DNA of 64,000 nucleotides from Anagrus nilaparvatae (Eukaryota > Arthropoda > Insecta > Hymenoptera > Mymaridae). Where the stretch lies: NCBI GenBank assembly GCA_022575985.1, contig JAKSXM010000258.1, positions 496,001 through 560,000 of the forward strand, written 5' to 3'. Under the pieces are notes generated by a model, which worked only from the letters and a program-made list of their open reading frames with translations, was not told where the DNA came from and did no database searches. The number at the start of each line of letters is the position of its first letter. Within the stretch, counting starts at the first letter, position 1. Positions 46,901 through 56,044 of the stretch are shown in pieces. The position numbers and the translations under genes were made by a program.

Positions 46901-49900
46901 AATAAAGTCAAATCAAAATAATTCTGATAAACTAGTACAATCAGAAAATGAATCAAATAAAAACATTTCTAATACACTAGAACAATTAGAAAGTAATGAT
47001 AATAAATGTTTAAAGAGAAAATTAAATGAGAATGATAACTCTAGCAAAAATTTAAGTAAGAAAATGAAAAGAAATGAAAATTACAAAAGTAATGAAACTT
47101 CTGATAAACCAGTAGAATCAGAAGCTCAGACTAAAGATAATGAGTCAAGAAGGAGTAGTAGATCCAATGTTAAGCCTCCTGGCTTTTATGATGAAAACAA
47201 CAGCATATTAGACTTTATATTATGTACACAAACTGTTGTTTTTGATGTACCCAAATTGTATAATGAAATAAAATATAGAAATGATAAACAAAATTGGGAA
47301 ATGGCCATTAAAGAAGAAATAAGATCCCTTGAAAAGAATAATACCTGGACATTGGTTAAAAAACCAGAAAATAAAAACATAATTGATAGTAAATGGGTAT
47401 TTTCAATTAAAACTGATGAATTTGGAAATCCAGTTAGGTATAAAGCGCGTTTGGTTGCACGAGGTTTTAGCCAGCAATATCAGGTTGATTATTTTGAAAC
47501 TTTTGCCCCTGTTGCTAGGATTTCCACTTTTAGGATTATATTAGCCTTAGCTAATCAATTTAATTTATTAATTCATCATATGGACGTTAAGACAGCTTTT
47601 CTTAACGGCACCCTAAGAGAGGAAATCTATATGAAAATTCCTGAAGGTATTGCTTGTAATAAAAATAACGTTGTTTGTAAATTAAATAAAACATTATACG
47701 GTTTAAAGCAGGCAGCCAGATATTGGTTTAAAACATTTGAAAAAGCTTTGCTAGAAGTTGGATTTCAGAATTCACCAGTAGATCGTTGTATGTATATTTT
47801 AAACAAGGGACATATTTCTAAGAACATTTACGTTGTATTATATGTTGATGATTTGGTGATTGCAACTGCTGATATAAATAAAATGAATAACTTTAAAAAT
47901 TACTTAATGAAAAAATTTTCTATGGTTGATTTAAAAGAAATAAAATATTTTCTTGGAATTAAAATTAAAAGAAATTTTGATAAAATAACTTTAGATCAAA
48001 GTGCATATATAAAAAATCTTTTGCTTAAATATCGTATGTCAGAATGCAATTCAATCAATACACCTTTGGAAACTAAGTTAAATTATGAAGGCTTAAATTC
48101 AGATTAAAATTGTGGAAAGCCATGTCAGAATTTAATAGGTAGTTTAATGCATAGTCTAAATAACTCCTTCGGAGAGGTCAGCCCAATCGAGGGTTTTCAA
48201 AAGACGCTTTTAAAATCTTCTGCGCCGGATTTAGGGGGAACCATTTTGTGTATACACATTCAAGCAACTTTGTGTATACATATAGCTTTTTATTTAGTAT
48301 TGGTATTATTCATATTATAACGTTGTAACGGTAAATAGTTTCAAAGCATGCTTGATGCGTCAATGAAAAGTTTGTTGTGTTTATTCTTATACAATATTAA
48401 AATATTTATTTTATATTAATTAAAAGTACATATAAAAAAAGACGAAGAACTAAAAAAAAAATTAAAAGCAATAGAAAAAAAAAACAAACTTGCGCAAAAC
48501 AAATTTGAAATGCAAAGTAAACAAGACCAAAAACATATTCTACAAAAAATAAATAAATTTCTCCCTGTACCAAAGTATCCTCAATAGTTTTATTTTTGCA
48601 TTTCAATTATTTGTACTTAATGTTTGTAACTTAAAATATATATTATTTTGCAGGTCAATATATAATATGTAATGAATATTTAAATGATACTCTTTTTAAA
48701 AATGTGTTTCTTTACATTTAAGTCATTATTTTTTATTCTGATATATATAATTAGTCATAATTTTTAAAAAATTTATGTTAAATCTATAAAACTATTTGAA
48801 CCAAAATATATATTGACCAAAGTGCAAAAATGTTTAAAAAAATTTAAATAACGTATGATTTGAATTTTAAAATAAAAAAATTATTAAAAGTTAATAATCA
48901 TATTATTAATTAAAATTAAAAAATTTTATATAATTTTATATGTCATTACAAAATAAATGGTTAAGTTTATATTAAAATATTTATTTTATTATTTCAATAT
49001 TTATTATTATTATTTAAGAATTATAATTATTACAATAATTTTTAATAATTATATTTCTTAAATTCTACATACATACAACGTTCGAAATAAGCGCCTCGAT
49101 CACGATTGGGTCGTTAAACAATATGGTTCTCGTTTTGTCCTGTAGCTGTGATTGGTCGAATCATTTTTAAAAAAGCAAATGTGCAAAGTGCTTATTAGAC
49201 TGACCTCTCCGAAGGAGTTATTTGGATCATGGTTTAATGTATATAATGTTATGCACCAGACCTGATATATGTGCATCTGTAAGTATATTAAGTAGATTTG
49301 CAAATAAAAATAATATTACTTTATGGGAATATTTAAAAAGAGTATTAAAATATTTAAAAGGCACAATTGAATTAAAATTAGTTTATAAAAAAGAAAGTCC
49401 TAAAGATGTGTTGATTGGATTTGTTGATGCTGACTGGGGAAGCGACGAAACTGATCGAAAAAGCACAACAGGTTATTTATTTATGCTTTTTAATAAATGT
49501 GTTATATGTTGGAACACTAAAAAGCAACATTGCGTTGCAGACTCGAGTTGTGCATCAGAATATATGGCATTATACGAAGGCGTGAAAGAAGCCTTATTTT
49601 TAAAATCATTGTTAAATAGTATAAATATTAAAATTAGAAATCCTATTACAATTTTTGAAGATAATAATGGTTGTATATGCATCGCTGAAAATCCCACAAG
49701 TCATAAAAGATCAAAACATATTGATATTAAATATCATTTTTCACGAGAACAAGTAGAAAAGAAAATAATAAAACTAGAAAAAATTTCAACTAAAGATCAA
49801 TTAGCAGATTTATTCACCAAATCATTACCACAAGTAGATTTTATAAGACTAAGAAATAAGTTAAATTTAGAATAGTGCTAAATTTAAATAATATTATAAT

Positions 49901-51012
49901 TATTAAGTGATCTGATTAGAGTTTTACTGGGTTTTCCTAATCCTTTGCAGCAAATGCTGGATCACATATATATATAATTTCCCAGAATAAAGCAGAGAAC
50001 GGCTAATAAAAAAAAAAGGTATATTAATTATATAGAGATATATGTATAAATATATGATATGTAAAATAATTAAAATTAAATAATATACTTATTAAAATTT
50101 ATTAAAATGATTAAAAAGATATATCCATTTTTTGAGGGGGCGTGTTGGAAACTCAAAAAATGTATATATATATATATATATATATATGTATTATTGTGTA
50201 TTAATATGGTATAGTTGTTATTCAATATGAATGAATGTGTTTCATATATCTGTGTGTTTATAGGTTTTGAATAACAGAATGAAATCATAATTTGAATTTT
50301 ATGACTTTGTTTTCTTCTAAAATATTTACGCATAAGGAGAGTAGTATTTAAGAGACTTTTGAAATTAATAGATCGCCGGTTCTCTGCTCTTTATTAAATA
50401 AATTATTAATTACATTTAATTATTGATATTTTAATTTATTATTTATTTCCCATACCTCCTATATATATCATTTTTAATATATTAAAAATTTTATATAGAT
50501 TAAGGTATCTTTTTCAGTACAATGTACAATTACCGGTAAATATAAATTAATTTAAAAAAAAATTTGTTAGATTTAGATTTAAATTTTTAATTTATAAGTA
50601 AAAATTTTTTATAGATTTAATTTTATGACGTAAATTTATGATGCAATTACTCACCCTTTCATTACTGTAACGTGCCTACTTGGATGCTCTTTTATGCTAA
50701 CATATTTTTGTAAGTACCTTTCCTGTTACAGAAAAAAAAAATTTTTTTTTAACATTTTTGTTTGCAATTAAATAAATTGGTTTAGATTTTAATAATAATA
50801 ATTGAAAATTTTTAAAATACCTGTGTTTTTGATGACACAGCAAGTTCTGGTAATGAATTTTTTAATTCCAGAAAATCAAAATCTGTCTGTTCTCCAAAAT
50901 CTTGATTAATGTCATGGAATAAGCGACTGTAACTAAAAGGTGTTACAACTGAGATGACTGAAGCTATTACAACTAGCGCAGTTATAATTTTCGTACTTTT
51001 AAATCCTGTCAT
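40604..51012 (-). CDS. ImpL2: ImpL2 (IMP-L2), secreted two-Ig insulin-peptide-binding protein
   Basis: Four exons join in phase on the minus strand: 51012-50821, 50722-50655, 42294-42035 and 40929-40604 (846 bases, 281 codons plus stop). Every junction is GT-AG and the split codons close correctly (GG|A, G|AT). The product has a signal peptide (about residues 1-28), then two Ig domains. The first has LELKC...YWIKG...IFCVG; the second has VVFPCEATG...YWVND...DNYKCIAES and ends FLYPVAKV. The second domain and the Y-P-V end match Drosophila IMP-L2 (266 aa) closely. In Drosophila the secreted protein binds insulin-like peptides, restrains insulin signalling, and is ecdysone-inducible. Tctacag directly before the start ATG looks like a splice acceptor, so a further 5' untranslated exon is likely. 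The long second intron is mostly transposon. Confidence 0.9.
40973..41945. mobile_element. CAAGGGGAG foldback element in ImpL2 intron 3
   Basis: The element has terminal inverted arms of more than 200 bases (CAAGGGGAGTTCAATACATT left, mirrored exactly at the right end). The trinucleotide TCA flanks both sides (40970-40972 and 41946-41948). It is non-coding. A 3-bp duplication suggests a PIF/Harbinger- or CMC-like element; the class is inferred. Together with the element at 42771-43770 it forms one family. It fills most of the 1.1-kb third intron. Confidence 0.8.
42035..42294 (-). CDS. ImpL2: ImpL2 coding exon 3 (Ig domain 1)
   Basis: It encodes most of the first Ig domain. HRLELKCEVDGNPPPLVYWI gives the first cysteine and the core tryptophan, and CAKPEDQGMIFCVGQTADK gives the second cysteine region. 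The acceptor is ttgtattacag and the donor gtaagt. The exon ends with one base of a codon (G), completed by AT in exon 4. Confidence 0.9.
42771..43770. mobile_element. CAAGGGGAG foldback element in ImpL2 intron 2
   Basis: It is exactly 1 kb with long inverted arms (CAAGGGGAGACCGGAACCTT at both ends in inverse orientation) and TTA on both sides (42768-42770 and 43771-43773). Inner modules (taacattgagccctgcgttt; gaccaaaaatgggcatttgg) are shared with the 40973-41945 copy. Short ORFs in both arms mirror each other and are not genes. Confidence 0.83.
44051..44367 (+). repeat. copia 5' LTR
   Basis: It begins TGTTGGAAAC, carries a (TA)n tract, a TATA-like tatttaagag and AATAAA-like signals near tctttattaaataaat. 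The end is placed at CCTCCTA; the following TA may also belong to the LTR because both copies share it. Confidence 0.92.
44370..44384 (+). promoter_or_regulatory. Primer-binding site, internal tRNA-iMet type
   Basis: GGTTATGGGCCCAG is complementary to the anticodon stem-loop of initiator tRNA-Met (CUGGGCCCAUAACC), not to the tRNA 3' end. Drosophila copia is known to prime from such a half-tRNA. Confidence 0.85.
44554..45882 (+). CDS. copia Gag and protease region (442 aa)
   Basis: Residues 1-190 match the Ty1/copia gag domain (IKPFNGDGYSAWKFRIRSLL near the start; LLNSLPKAYDGVV later). An asparagine-rich linker at about 207-226 is encoded by an AAT microsatellite. A CX2CX4HX4C zinc knuckle (CHHCGRFGHVQRNC) lies at about 257-270, and an aspartic protease active site (LDSGSTQHL) near residue 323. 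In copia elements this frame continues into integrase; here a TGA at 45880-45882 stops it just before the GAG-pre-integrase domain, while the same frame stays open afterwards. The stop is therefore probably a mutation, though it leaves Gag plus protease intact. Confidence 0.88.
   Translation: MENLKIKRNIKPFNGDGYSAWKFRIRSLLKELDVLNVIDEPIPEVKTAEWNKQNITAKGIIIEFLTDSFLRFAQTEDDTAKNILKSLDDIYERKSIATQVAVRRKLGLLKLEGETLLADHFAKFENLVQELASTGGKCEEVEQVANLLNSLPKAYDGVVTAIETLAEDQILSYVKTRLLDHEVKLTKENKDTSLKVLSAEVQPVTNENNNSNNNNHNNNNNNNQQNKPFNKNKRNFKRGFYKGYQNKGKRFLSKIKCHHCGRFGHVQRNCIYYKKMIKYQKEKRSAQLTATEEPRQEFNTSFAFIASGFESINKSNKIYFILDSGSTQHLINNDKLYITYANLGNPFMISIAKRNTFIEATKQGLVWVTTNKGVRVVLEDVLFCREVPHNLLSVNKLQRSGLKIIFDENGVKIQRNNMDIMTGKFENNLIIVEFKLDAENEA
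45883..46095 (+). pseudogene. copia GAG-pre-integrase fragment
   Basis: In the gag frame after the TGA, the translation shows the zinc-binding H-H-C-C motif of the pre-integrase domain (LWHQRLGHLG, then GLCEPCIQGK). The frame then meets a TAA at 46105 because a run of A residues near 46082-46097 has gained or lost a base. This is either a real frameshift or a homopolymer sequencing error. Confidence 0.8.
46096..48107 (+). pseudogene. copia integrase and reverse transcriptase, interrupted
   Basis: After the A-run the frame is open from about 46096 to a TAA at 48105. Integrase core residues are visible: D in HSDICGP, D in YIDNGSEYV and E in NGVAERMNRS (DD-E spacing). A linker rich in Ser, Asn and Lys follows, with repeated VQSE-like modules. 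The reverse transcriptase has KWVFSIKTDEFGNPVRYKAR, TAFLNG and the catalytic YVDDLVIA at about 47840. The premature stop at 48105 lies about 15 codons before the insertion site at 48150. The first ATG in this frame is at 46350, but initiation there is not expected in a copia polyprotein. Confidence 0.9.
48150..49231. mobile_element. P-element-like non-autonomous transposon inside copia pol
   Basis: Inverted ends of about 31 bases (CATAGTCTAAATAACTCCTT left; CATGATCCAAATAACTCCTT reversed right, both followed by cggagaggtcag) are flanked by an exact 8-bp duplication, GTTTAATG (48142-48149 and 49232-49239). Omitting the insert and one duplication puts the two copia pol parts in frame. The 31-bp length, CATG-initial end and 8-bp duplication match P elements. 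No THAP-type transposase is encoded in its 1082 bases. hAT is the main alternative, but the end does not start CAGNG. Confidence 0.82.
49240..49875 (+). pseudogene. copia reverse transcriptase tail and RNase H
   Basis: This is the 3' part of pol after the insertion. It begins at the conserved CTRPDI motif, then has the RNase H motifs DADWGSD, ASEYMAL and EDNNGCI and the terminal KHIDIKYHF...DQLADLFTK of Ty1/copia polyproteins. It ends at TAG (49873-49875). The reading is undamaged in itself; the apparent start inside the inserted element is an artefact. Confidence 0.9.
50132..50142 (+). promoter_or_regulatory. copia polypurine tract
   Basis: The tract ttgagggggcg ends directly at TGTTGG of the 3' LTR. 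Confidence 0.8.
50143..50461 (+). repeat. copia 3' LTR
   Basis: It is identical to the 5' LTR apart from one additional TA dinucleotide. Its right end is less than 200 bases from ImpL2 exon 2. Confidence 0.93.
50655..50722 (-). CDS. ImpL2: ImpL2 coding exon 2 (68 bp)
   Basis: A small exon lies between the acceptor ttctgtaacag and the donor ggtgagt. It encodes about 22 residues (ERYLQKYVSIKEHPSRHVTV) that form the first strand of Ig domain 1. It is supported by phase: it starts at phase 0 and ends with GG, which pairs with the A opening exon 3. The 3' LTR of the copia element ends less than 200 bases from its donor. Confidence 0.85.
50821..51012 (-). CDS. ImpL2: ImpL2 coding exon 1 (signal peptide)
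   Basis: It encodes residues 1-64, starting MTGFKSTKIITALVVIASVI, a basic then hydrophobic signal peptide. The exon ends at a complete codon (CAG) before the donor gtattt. An upstream in-frame Met exists 33 codons earlier, but it would put a long non-hydrophobic stretch before the signal sequence, so the inner Met is preferred. It follows aatttacag, a good acceptor sequence. Confidence 0.82.
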
Positions 51013-51084
51013 CTGTAAATTTACAACCGGTGAATACCGGGATTTTAAATTATAATTCATATAAAAATAGTATATTACGATCCT

Positions 51085-51245
51085 AGGCCAGAAAAATAAA
51101 GGATGGCCCAAATCGTACGTAAATTACCTTCCGAGGCGAAGCCGAGGATGGTAAACTGCGATTTGGGTCATTCTTTGTTTATGGCCAAGGTTCGTATAAA
51201 ATTTTTTTGTGGCTGTGGAGAGAAAATACGTACTTTTGGGCCGCA
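51085..51245. repeat. Dispersed GAGGCGAAGCC hairpin repeat, copy 3
   Basis: The plus strand reads ggatggcccaaatcgtacgt, ttaccttccgaggc, GAA, gccgaggatggtaaactgcg and atttgggtcattctttg, a near-complete hairpin. It lies 75 bases upstream of the ImpL2 start ATG, in the inferred 5' intron or promoter. Confidence 0.75.
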
Positions 51246-51404
51246 GTCCAAAAAAATTTTTTTTTTTTAGGTTTGTGTAATGTGTAGGTTTTTTTTTACA
51301 TTTAAAAAGAATTGGCATATTTATCTGTTCATATATTGTCATTTTAGTTACTTTTAATAAATATAATGTAGTAAAATTTTTGAAAACGTGCAGAAATTTA
51401 AATT

Positions 51405-52276
51405 CAGCAGAATTCCAATTATCCGGAATCGTCGGGACATGGGAGTTGCCGGATAATCAAAAATGCCGGATTATCAAATGTTCATAAAACTCACATTATA
51501 CTTAATATATAATCACTATATTGTCACAAACTCTACGTAAACTGTTGATTCAGGTTTTAAAAAACTAATAATTTATACTAAGGCTGATTCCAGACGGAGC
51601 GCTTAACTTCGAAGTTATCTTAAACCTGCGTTTAAAATACATTGCGTAGTATATACATATATGTAATATAACTACAGAGTTAACGCTAACTGTGAGTTTA
51701 CAGCGCTCCGTGTGGAACCAGCCTAAAGAAATAATTTTAAATTCTAACATAAGTTTCGAAAAAAATTTTTCTAATACTATTATAAAAAAAATTTCTCCTT
51801 CTAAGAGGTCAAAAAACGTAGGGTGATCGAAGCTGTTAATTTTGATAGGCTAATAAACATTAAAATTTTTTTTATATCAATAACAGGAAACACTAAAAAT
51901 ATCAAAAATCCTCTGCGGCAAGTCGAATTTCTCTCATTCGTATACTCAGAAGTTCAATAAAAAAATTTTAATTGCTTTTTTAAAAAGTAGAGATTGAAGC
52001 AACTATGACACATGTTTTAAAAAAAAATCACATAAAATATTAATTAACACTACATATTAAATATAATTGAGTTACTACCAATGGTTTCTACTTTATGTCA
52101 TTTTATTTTATTCTATTTACTTAACGGAAATATATTTTTATAAAAAAATTTTTTTTTTCTATAAATATAAAAATAAAAAGCAAATTTAAAAAAAATACAC
52201 ATGAGTTTGATCCAAAAAAGTGCCGGATTATCAAATGTTCCGGTTTATTGGATGCCGGATAATTGGAATTCTGCTT
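51405..52276. mobile_element. pogo/Tigger-like MITE
   Basis: The ends are inverted (CAGCAGAATTCCAATTATCC left; the mirror of CCGGATAATTGGAATTCTGC right), and a second inner pair, ccggattatcaaatgtt, recurs near 51470 and 52225. The CAGNAGAA...ATTATCCGG end resembles Tc1/pogo (Tigger) elements. The expected TA duplication is degraded. No transposase. Confidence 0.65.
51582..51723. mobile_element. 142-bp MITE with TAA duplication, nested in pogo-like MITE
   Basis: Inverted ends (GGCTGATTCCAGACGGAGCG left; GGCTGGTTCCACACGGAGCG reversed right) are flanked by TAA at 51579-51581 and 51724-51726, a PIF/Harbinger signature. A central aacttcgaagttat and gagttaacgctaac make further small palindromes. 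Confidence 0.8.
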
Positions 52277-52376
52277 TAAATAAATTTAAGTATCCAAAAA
52301 GTACTAATTATATTTATTAAATTTTTTTAAATTTTACTATAAATAAATATAAATAAATAAATAAATATAATTTATA

Positions 52377-53108
52377 CAGGCACGTATTCAGGGAGGGGGC
52401 CAAGGGGGCCTTGGCCCCCCCCCGAAATTTTTGATTTTTCTTTTTTTTTCTTTTAAAACTCTTTTTCTTTGTTTAATTTCAAGTTTTTCGTTTTTATATT
52501 TTTACTTTACTACTTAACGGTCTTTATTAACACATTATAGTAACCTTTGGTTCTCATAATCAAAAATTCCTATTTAAATAAAGATATTAAATTTTATATT
52601 AATTAGTATTTATTACATTTATTTCCTGTTCATTAAAAAAAAAAATTTTAATTTAATATTTTTGAAAAGTCGTAAAAATTTGATTAAACTTGTCGAAACG
52701 AATAATAAAATCAAAACAGCTGTCAGCTTCCCAAAATACTATCATAAAATAATAAAAAAATATTTTATATTCTTTCCGATCAATTAACAGTATAAATTAA
52801 ATTCAGGTAAAGGTACAGTCGCGTTTTATAGCCATAAAAATACAAAAGAATAATTAAAAATTTAAAGTTTATGAGTTTATTTCTTTAAAAAAAAAAAAAT
52901 TTGTATATGATAATATCATGATAATTATTAACAAATTTATATAATCTATGATTTAACCTGATTAAAATTCATTTTGAATCGCGGAAATCCGCTGAGAACT
53001 CGCGAAAATTGGGTGAAAATGTGCAATATTGTATTTCTAATTTTTACCCCCCCCCCTTGAGAAAATTCTGGCCCCCCCCCCCGAAAAAAATTTCTGGATA
53101 CGTGCCTG
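52377..53108. mobile_element. CAGGCACG-ended non-autonomous element
   Basis: Ends CAGGCACGTATTCAG and, inverted, CAGGCACGTATCCAG are followed by G/C tracts (gggggccaagggggcc left; ggccccccccccc right). The flanks share TTTATA, so the duplication is 6 bp or a degraded 8 bp. CAG-initial ends suggest hAT. It is non-coding. A truncated second copy lies at 55112. Confidence 0.7.
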
Positions 53109-53694
53109 TTTATATATATATTATTTTTAAAAATAAGAAATTCATTATATTTAATTTTTTAAATTTTTTTGTACCTTGACAGTTAATGCATAAATAAAAA
53201 AAAGTCGACCAAATTTTTCAATTTGTACGTCTTAACAATTTCATTTTTATAAATAATGATAGTTGTTTTTTTTTACTATTATAATAAAAAATAAATAAGG
53301 CAATGAAGCTATACATTTTTTTTAGGATATATGCGTAAATGAGTAATTTATTTTTTTAAAATTATGAATCTTAGAAAAAAGTTTAAACAGATTAAAAAAA
53401 AAAAAAAATAGTTTATAACAATTGGAAAACACTTAAAAATTTTAAAATGAAAAATTACAATATACATAGTTATAAAATATTTTAGAGTTTCATCTTTTTC
53501 AAGTACATAATTACTCTTTTTGATTTGTTGTGTATATTAAATTGTATTATTATTTACTGAAACTTTAAATTTTTACCTTTTATTTTTTGCTGTATTTAAT
53601 TTAATCTTGTTCTTTTAAGACTTTAAGAAACTTAAAGTGTGACCTAAGTTAAGAGTATTTTAAACTCGATTCTTATGTTTTTTTTCTAATTTTA

Positions 53695-53846
53695 GGGCAG
53701 TAGAGGTTCTGAGATCTAAATTTACTGCGCTAAGTTAAGTAATAAAAAATTAAAATTTATGAATGCCAAACATAAAAAATTAACCCTATACCCTGAATTG
53801 AGGGCAGTGAAGGTTCTGAGATCTACATTTACTGCCCTAAGTTAAT
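53695..53846. repeat. Short direct repeat with (T/G)TTACTGC(C/G)CTAAGTTAA
   Basis: Two ~44-base copies (gggcagtagaggttctgaga at 53695 and gggcagtgaaggttctgaga at 53802) are separated by about 60 bases. Each is itself an imperfect inverted repeat around gagatcta. Origin unknown. Confidence 0.6.
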
Positions 53847-53859
53847 TACTTAATGGCTT

Positions 53860-55105
53860 ACGAATTACCGCTGAAACAAATGCATAAAGGTTTTCATGCA
53901 AAAATTTATTACCTTGAAGTTAAAAAATACTTTTAAATGTTTATTAATTTTCTAGAAAAAAAATTTATTAAAAAAAAAAGAAAAAAAAATATAACAACTT
54001 AGGCAGGCTCTTTTTCGGTATTGGTACTCTCTTTATTAATTTTGTTTTTTTGCAAGTACTCTATATTTTACTAAATTTTTGCACTCTTTATTGTAAGCAA
54101 ATTTTCATCCATTGTTCTTAAATTTTTCATATTTTCCAAAAATTTATTTAAATGAATATTTATACTTTAGAATTTAAATCTGAGTCAAAAATATAAATCT
54201 CGAAAAAAAGTTGATAAAAAAAAAAATCAATAAAAAATATTTTTTTAATTTACTTACATTTGCTATTTTTATTAAAACTTTAAAAGAGATTTTTTAAAAT
54301 AAAAACTGCTCTGTTAAGACAATAAAGATTGACTGAATTGAGTCTTAAGTTGCCGTCACTTTTATACTTTCAAAATGCAAGAATCAAAAAGTATTGTTTA
54401 CTTCCGATTGGCCTTCGTATTTTATAGTGGGGAGATATATTTTATTAACGACTAATTGAATTCTTTTCCCCTATCAATAAGTATGGTAGAGGAGGGTAAA
54501 ACGTATGTTAAACGTACAAATTACGTAAACGCCTCTTAATGCACAATGATAATAAAATTTAAGGAGTCTCTTTAAGTAGGGCTTAATCATCTCTTTTTTT
54601 TTTTTTATTAAGATTTCGAAATTTACATTGAAATTAAATTTTTATTATCAGTTACGCCTGCGACAAATTTTTTCTAAATAAATAAATAAATATATCTTTT
54701 TCTATTCAACAAGGGAAAAAAAATAGGATTTGGCTTTCAATGCAGATATGCTTTCAATACAATACAGACAGCATTGAAAGTAAAATTTCCTACATTTTTT
54801 CCCGTGTTCAACACATAGTTTTTCATTAAAAGCGAAAAAAAGATCACCCGAAAGTAAGAAAGTAGATCTTTTTTGTAGCGTATAATGAAAAATATATTTT
54901 ATAATATTTCTTTCTATTTTTTTGTTCCAAAATAACAAAAAAATTAAAAAATTCATTTTCAACTTTTTTTTTTCTATTAGTGTATTTAAATTTTGAATAA
55001 TTTGCTTAGATTAGATTACATACTGCAAAAAGTAAAATTTCATTTAAATAACGGAAGTGTAGACGGTAGATTTATATGGAACATAGATAAAATAGTATAC
55101 AGGCC
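53860..55105. other. AT-rich stretch, no gene recognised
   Basis: Homopolymer-rich sequence; 60-90-codon frames here lack any recognisable domain and are not called. Confidence 0.4.
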
Positions 55106-55111
55106 GAGATA

Positions 55112-55435
55112 CAGGCACGTATTCAGGAAGGGGGCCAAGGGGGCCTTGCCCCCCCCGCAATTTTCGATTTTTCTTTTTTTTTTTCTTTTAAAACTCTTTT
55201 TCTAAGTGCAATTTCAAGTTTTTCGTTTTTATATTTTTAATTTATTCTACATAACGGTCTTTTTTAACACATTAAAGTAACATTTTGTTCTCATAATCAA
55301 AAATTCATATTTAAATAAAGATATTAAATTTTATATTAATTAGTATTTATTACATTTATTTCCTGTTCATTTAAAAAAAAAATTAAATTTATTATTTTTG
55401 GAAAAGTCGTAAAAATTTGATTAAACTATACAATA
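55112..55435. mobile_element. Truncated copy of the CAGGCACG element
   Basis: It starts caggcacgtattcaggaagg and follows the 52377 element (including cgtaaaaatttgattaaact) for about 320 bases, then stops without a second terminus. Confidence 0.75.
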
Positions 55436-55837
55436 GTTCTAGATTCCATTGTTGTAGTTGGGATTTTAATATTTATTATAGGACGATGAAAAATCTCGTT
55501 TTTGTTCACGCATGATTTAGAACTGTTTGTGTGTGCATTATAATAAGGCTTTGGTTATTTTGAATACACCGAATACACGGTATAAGACAGCTGTGCGCCT
55601 GCGTATATAAAAAAACCTTTCAAATGTATATATACATTAGGCTAAAAAAACACTTTGAAAAGTAAAAAGAGGGGTTTCAAAAAAATTTATATATGTAACC
55701 GAACCTTAAAAAACAACTGATATGCTTTATAAGTTTGGTTTCAGATTTTGGTTCCATTTAAGGAAGATAATTATTCTTTTGAAATAAAAAAAAAAATTTC
55801 CAGCAGAAAAATTGAAATTTTTTAAAACCCAGTGGTT

Positions 55838-56040
55838 TTAAAACTTAGTCTGAAAAATCACCATTTTTAGTTTGTTCGTAGTTAGCCAATCATATATTTT
55901 CCCCATTTTGTGATTTGCGTCCAGTTCAACCTCTATCCAATTCTTTCCTCTGCATATCACTGTTGTATCATCTGCAAACGATATAATATCATTTTCAAAT
56001 AGATACAACATTTCAAATAGATACAACAGTTCATTTATGT
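55838..56040 (-). pseudogene. LINE reverse transcriptase palm fragment
   Basis: On the minus strand this reads ISFADDTTVICRGKNWIEVE, then GKIYDWLTTNKLKM. FADD is the catalytic motif of non-LTR reverse transcriptases, and the W-L-x-x-N-K-L segment follows it in Jockey/CR1-like elements. The flanks do not continue the domain, so this is a small truncated remnant. Confidence 0.8.
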
Positions 56041-56044
56041 ATAG

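Larger units (their letters stand above)
44051..50461 (+). mobile_element. Ty1/copia LTR retrotransposon in ImpL2 intron 2
   Basis: LTRs of 317 and 319 bp start TGTTGGAAAC and end near CATACCTCCTA. They are identical except for one extra TA step in the microsatellite. A TATAT duplication flanks the element (44046-44050 and 50462-50466). Domain order is gag, protease, integrase, reverse transcriptase and RNase H, the copia order. The primer site matches an internal tRNA-iMet segment, as in Drosophila copia. The element lies antisense to ImpL2. Pol is broken in four places, including a 1082-bp insertion, so this copy cannot make a full polyprotein despite its young LTRs. Confidence 0.95.

Noticed and set aside
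50821..51111. Upstream in-frame Met of ImpL2 exon 1 at 51111
   Set aside because: It would add 33 residues before the signal peptide; the segment crosses the edge of the hairpin repeat, and a splice acceptor directly precedes the inner Met at 51012.
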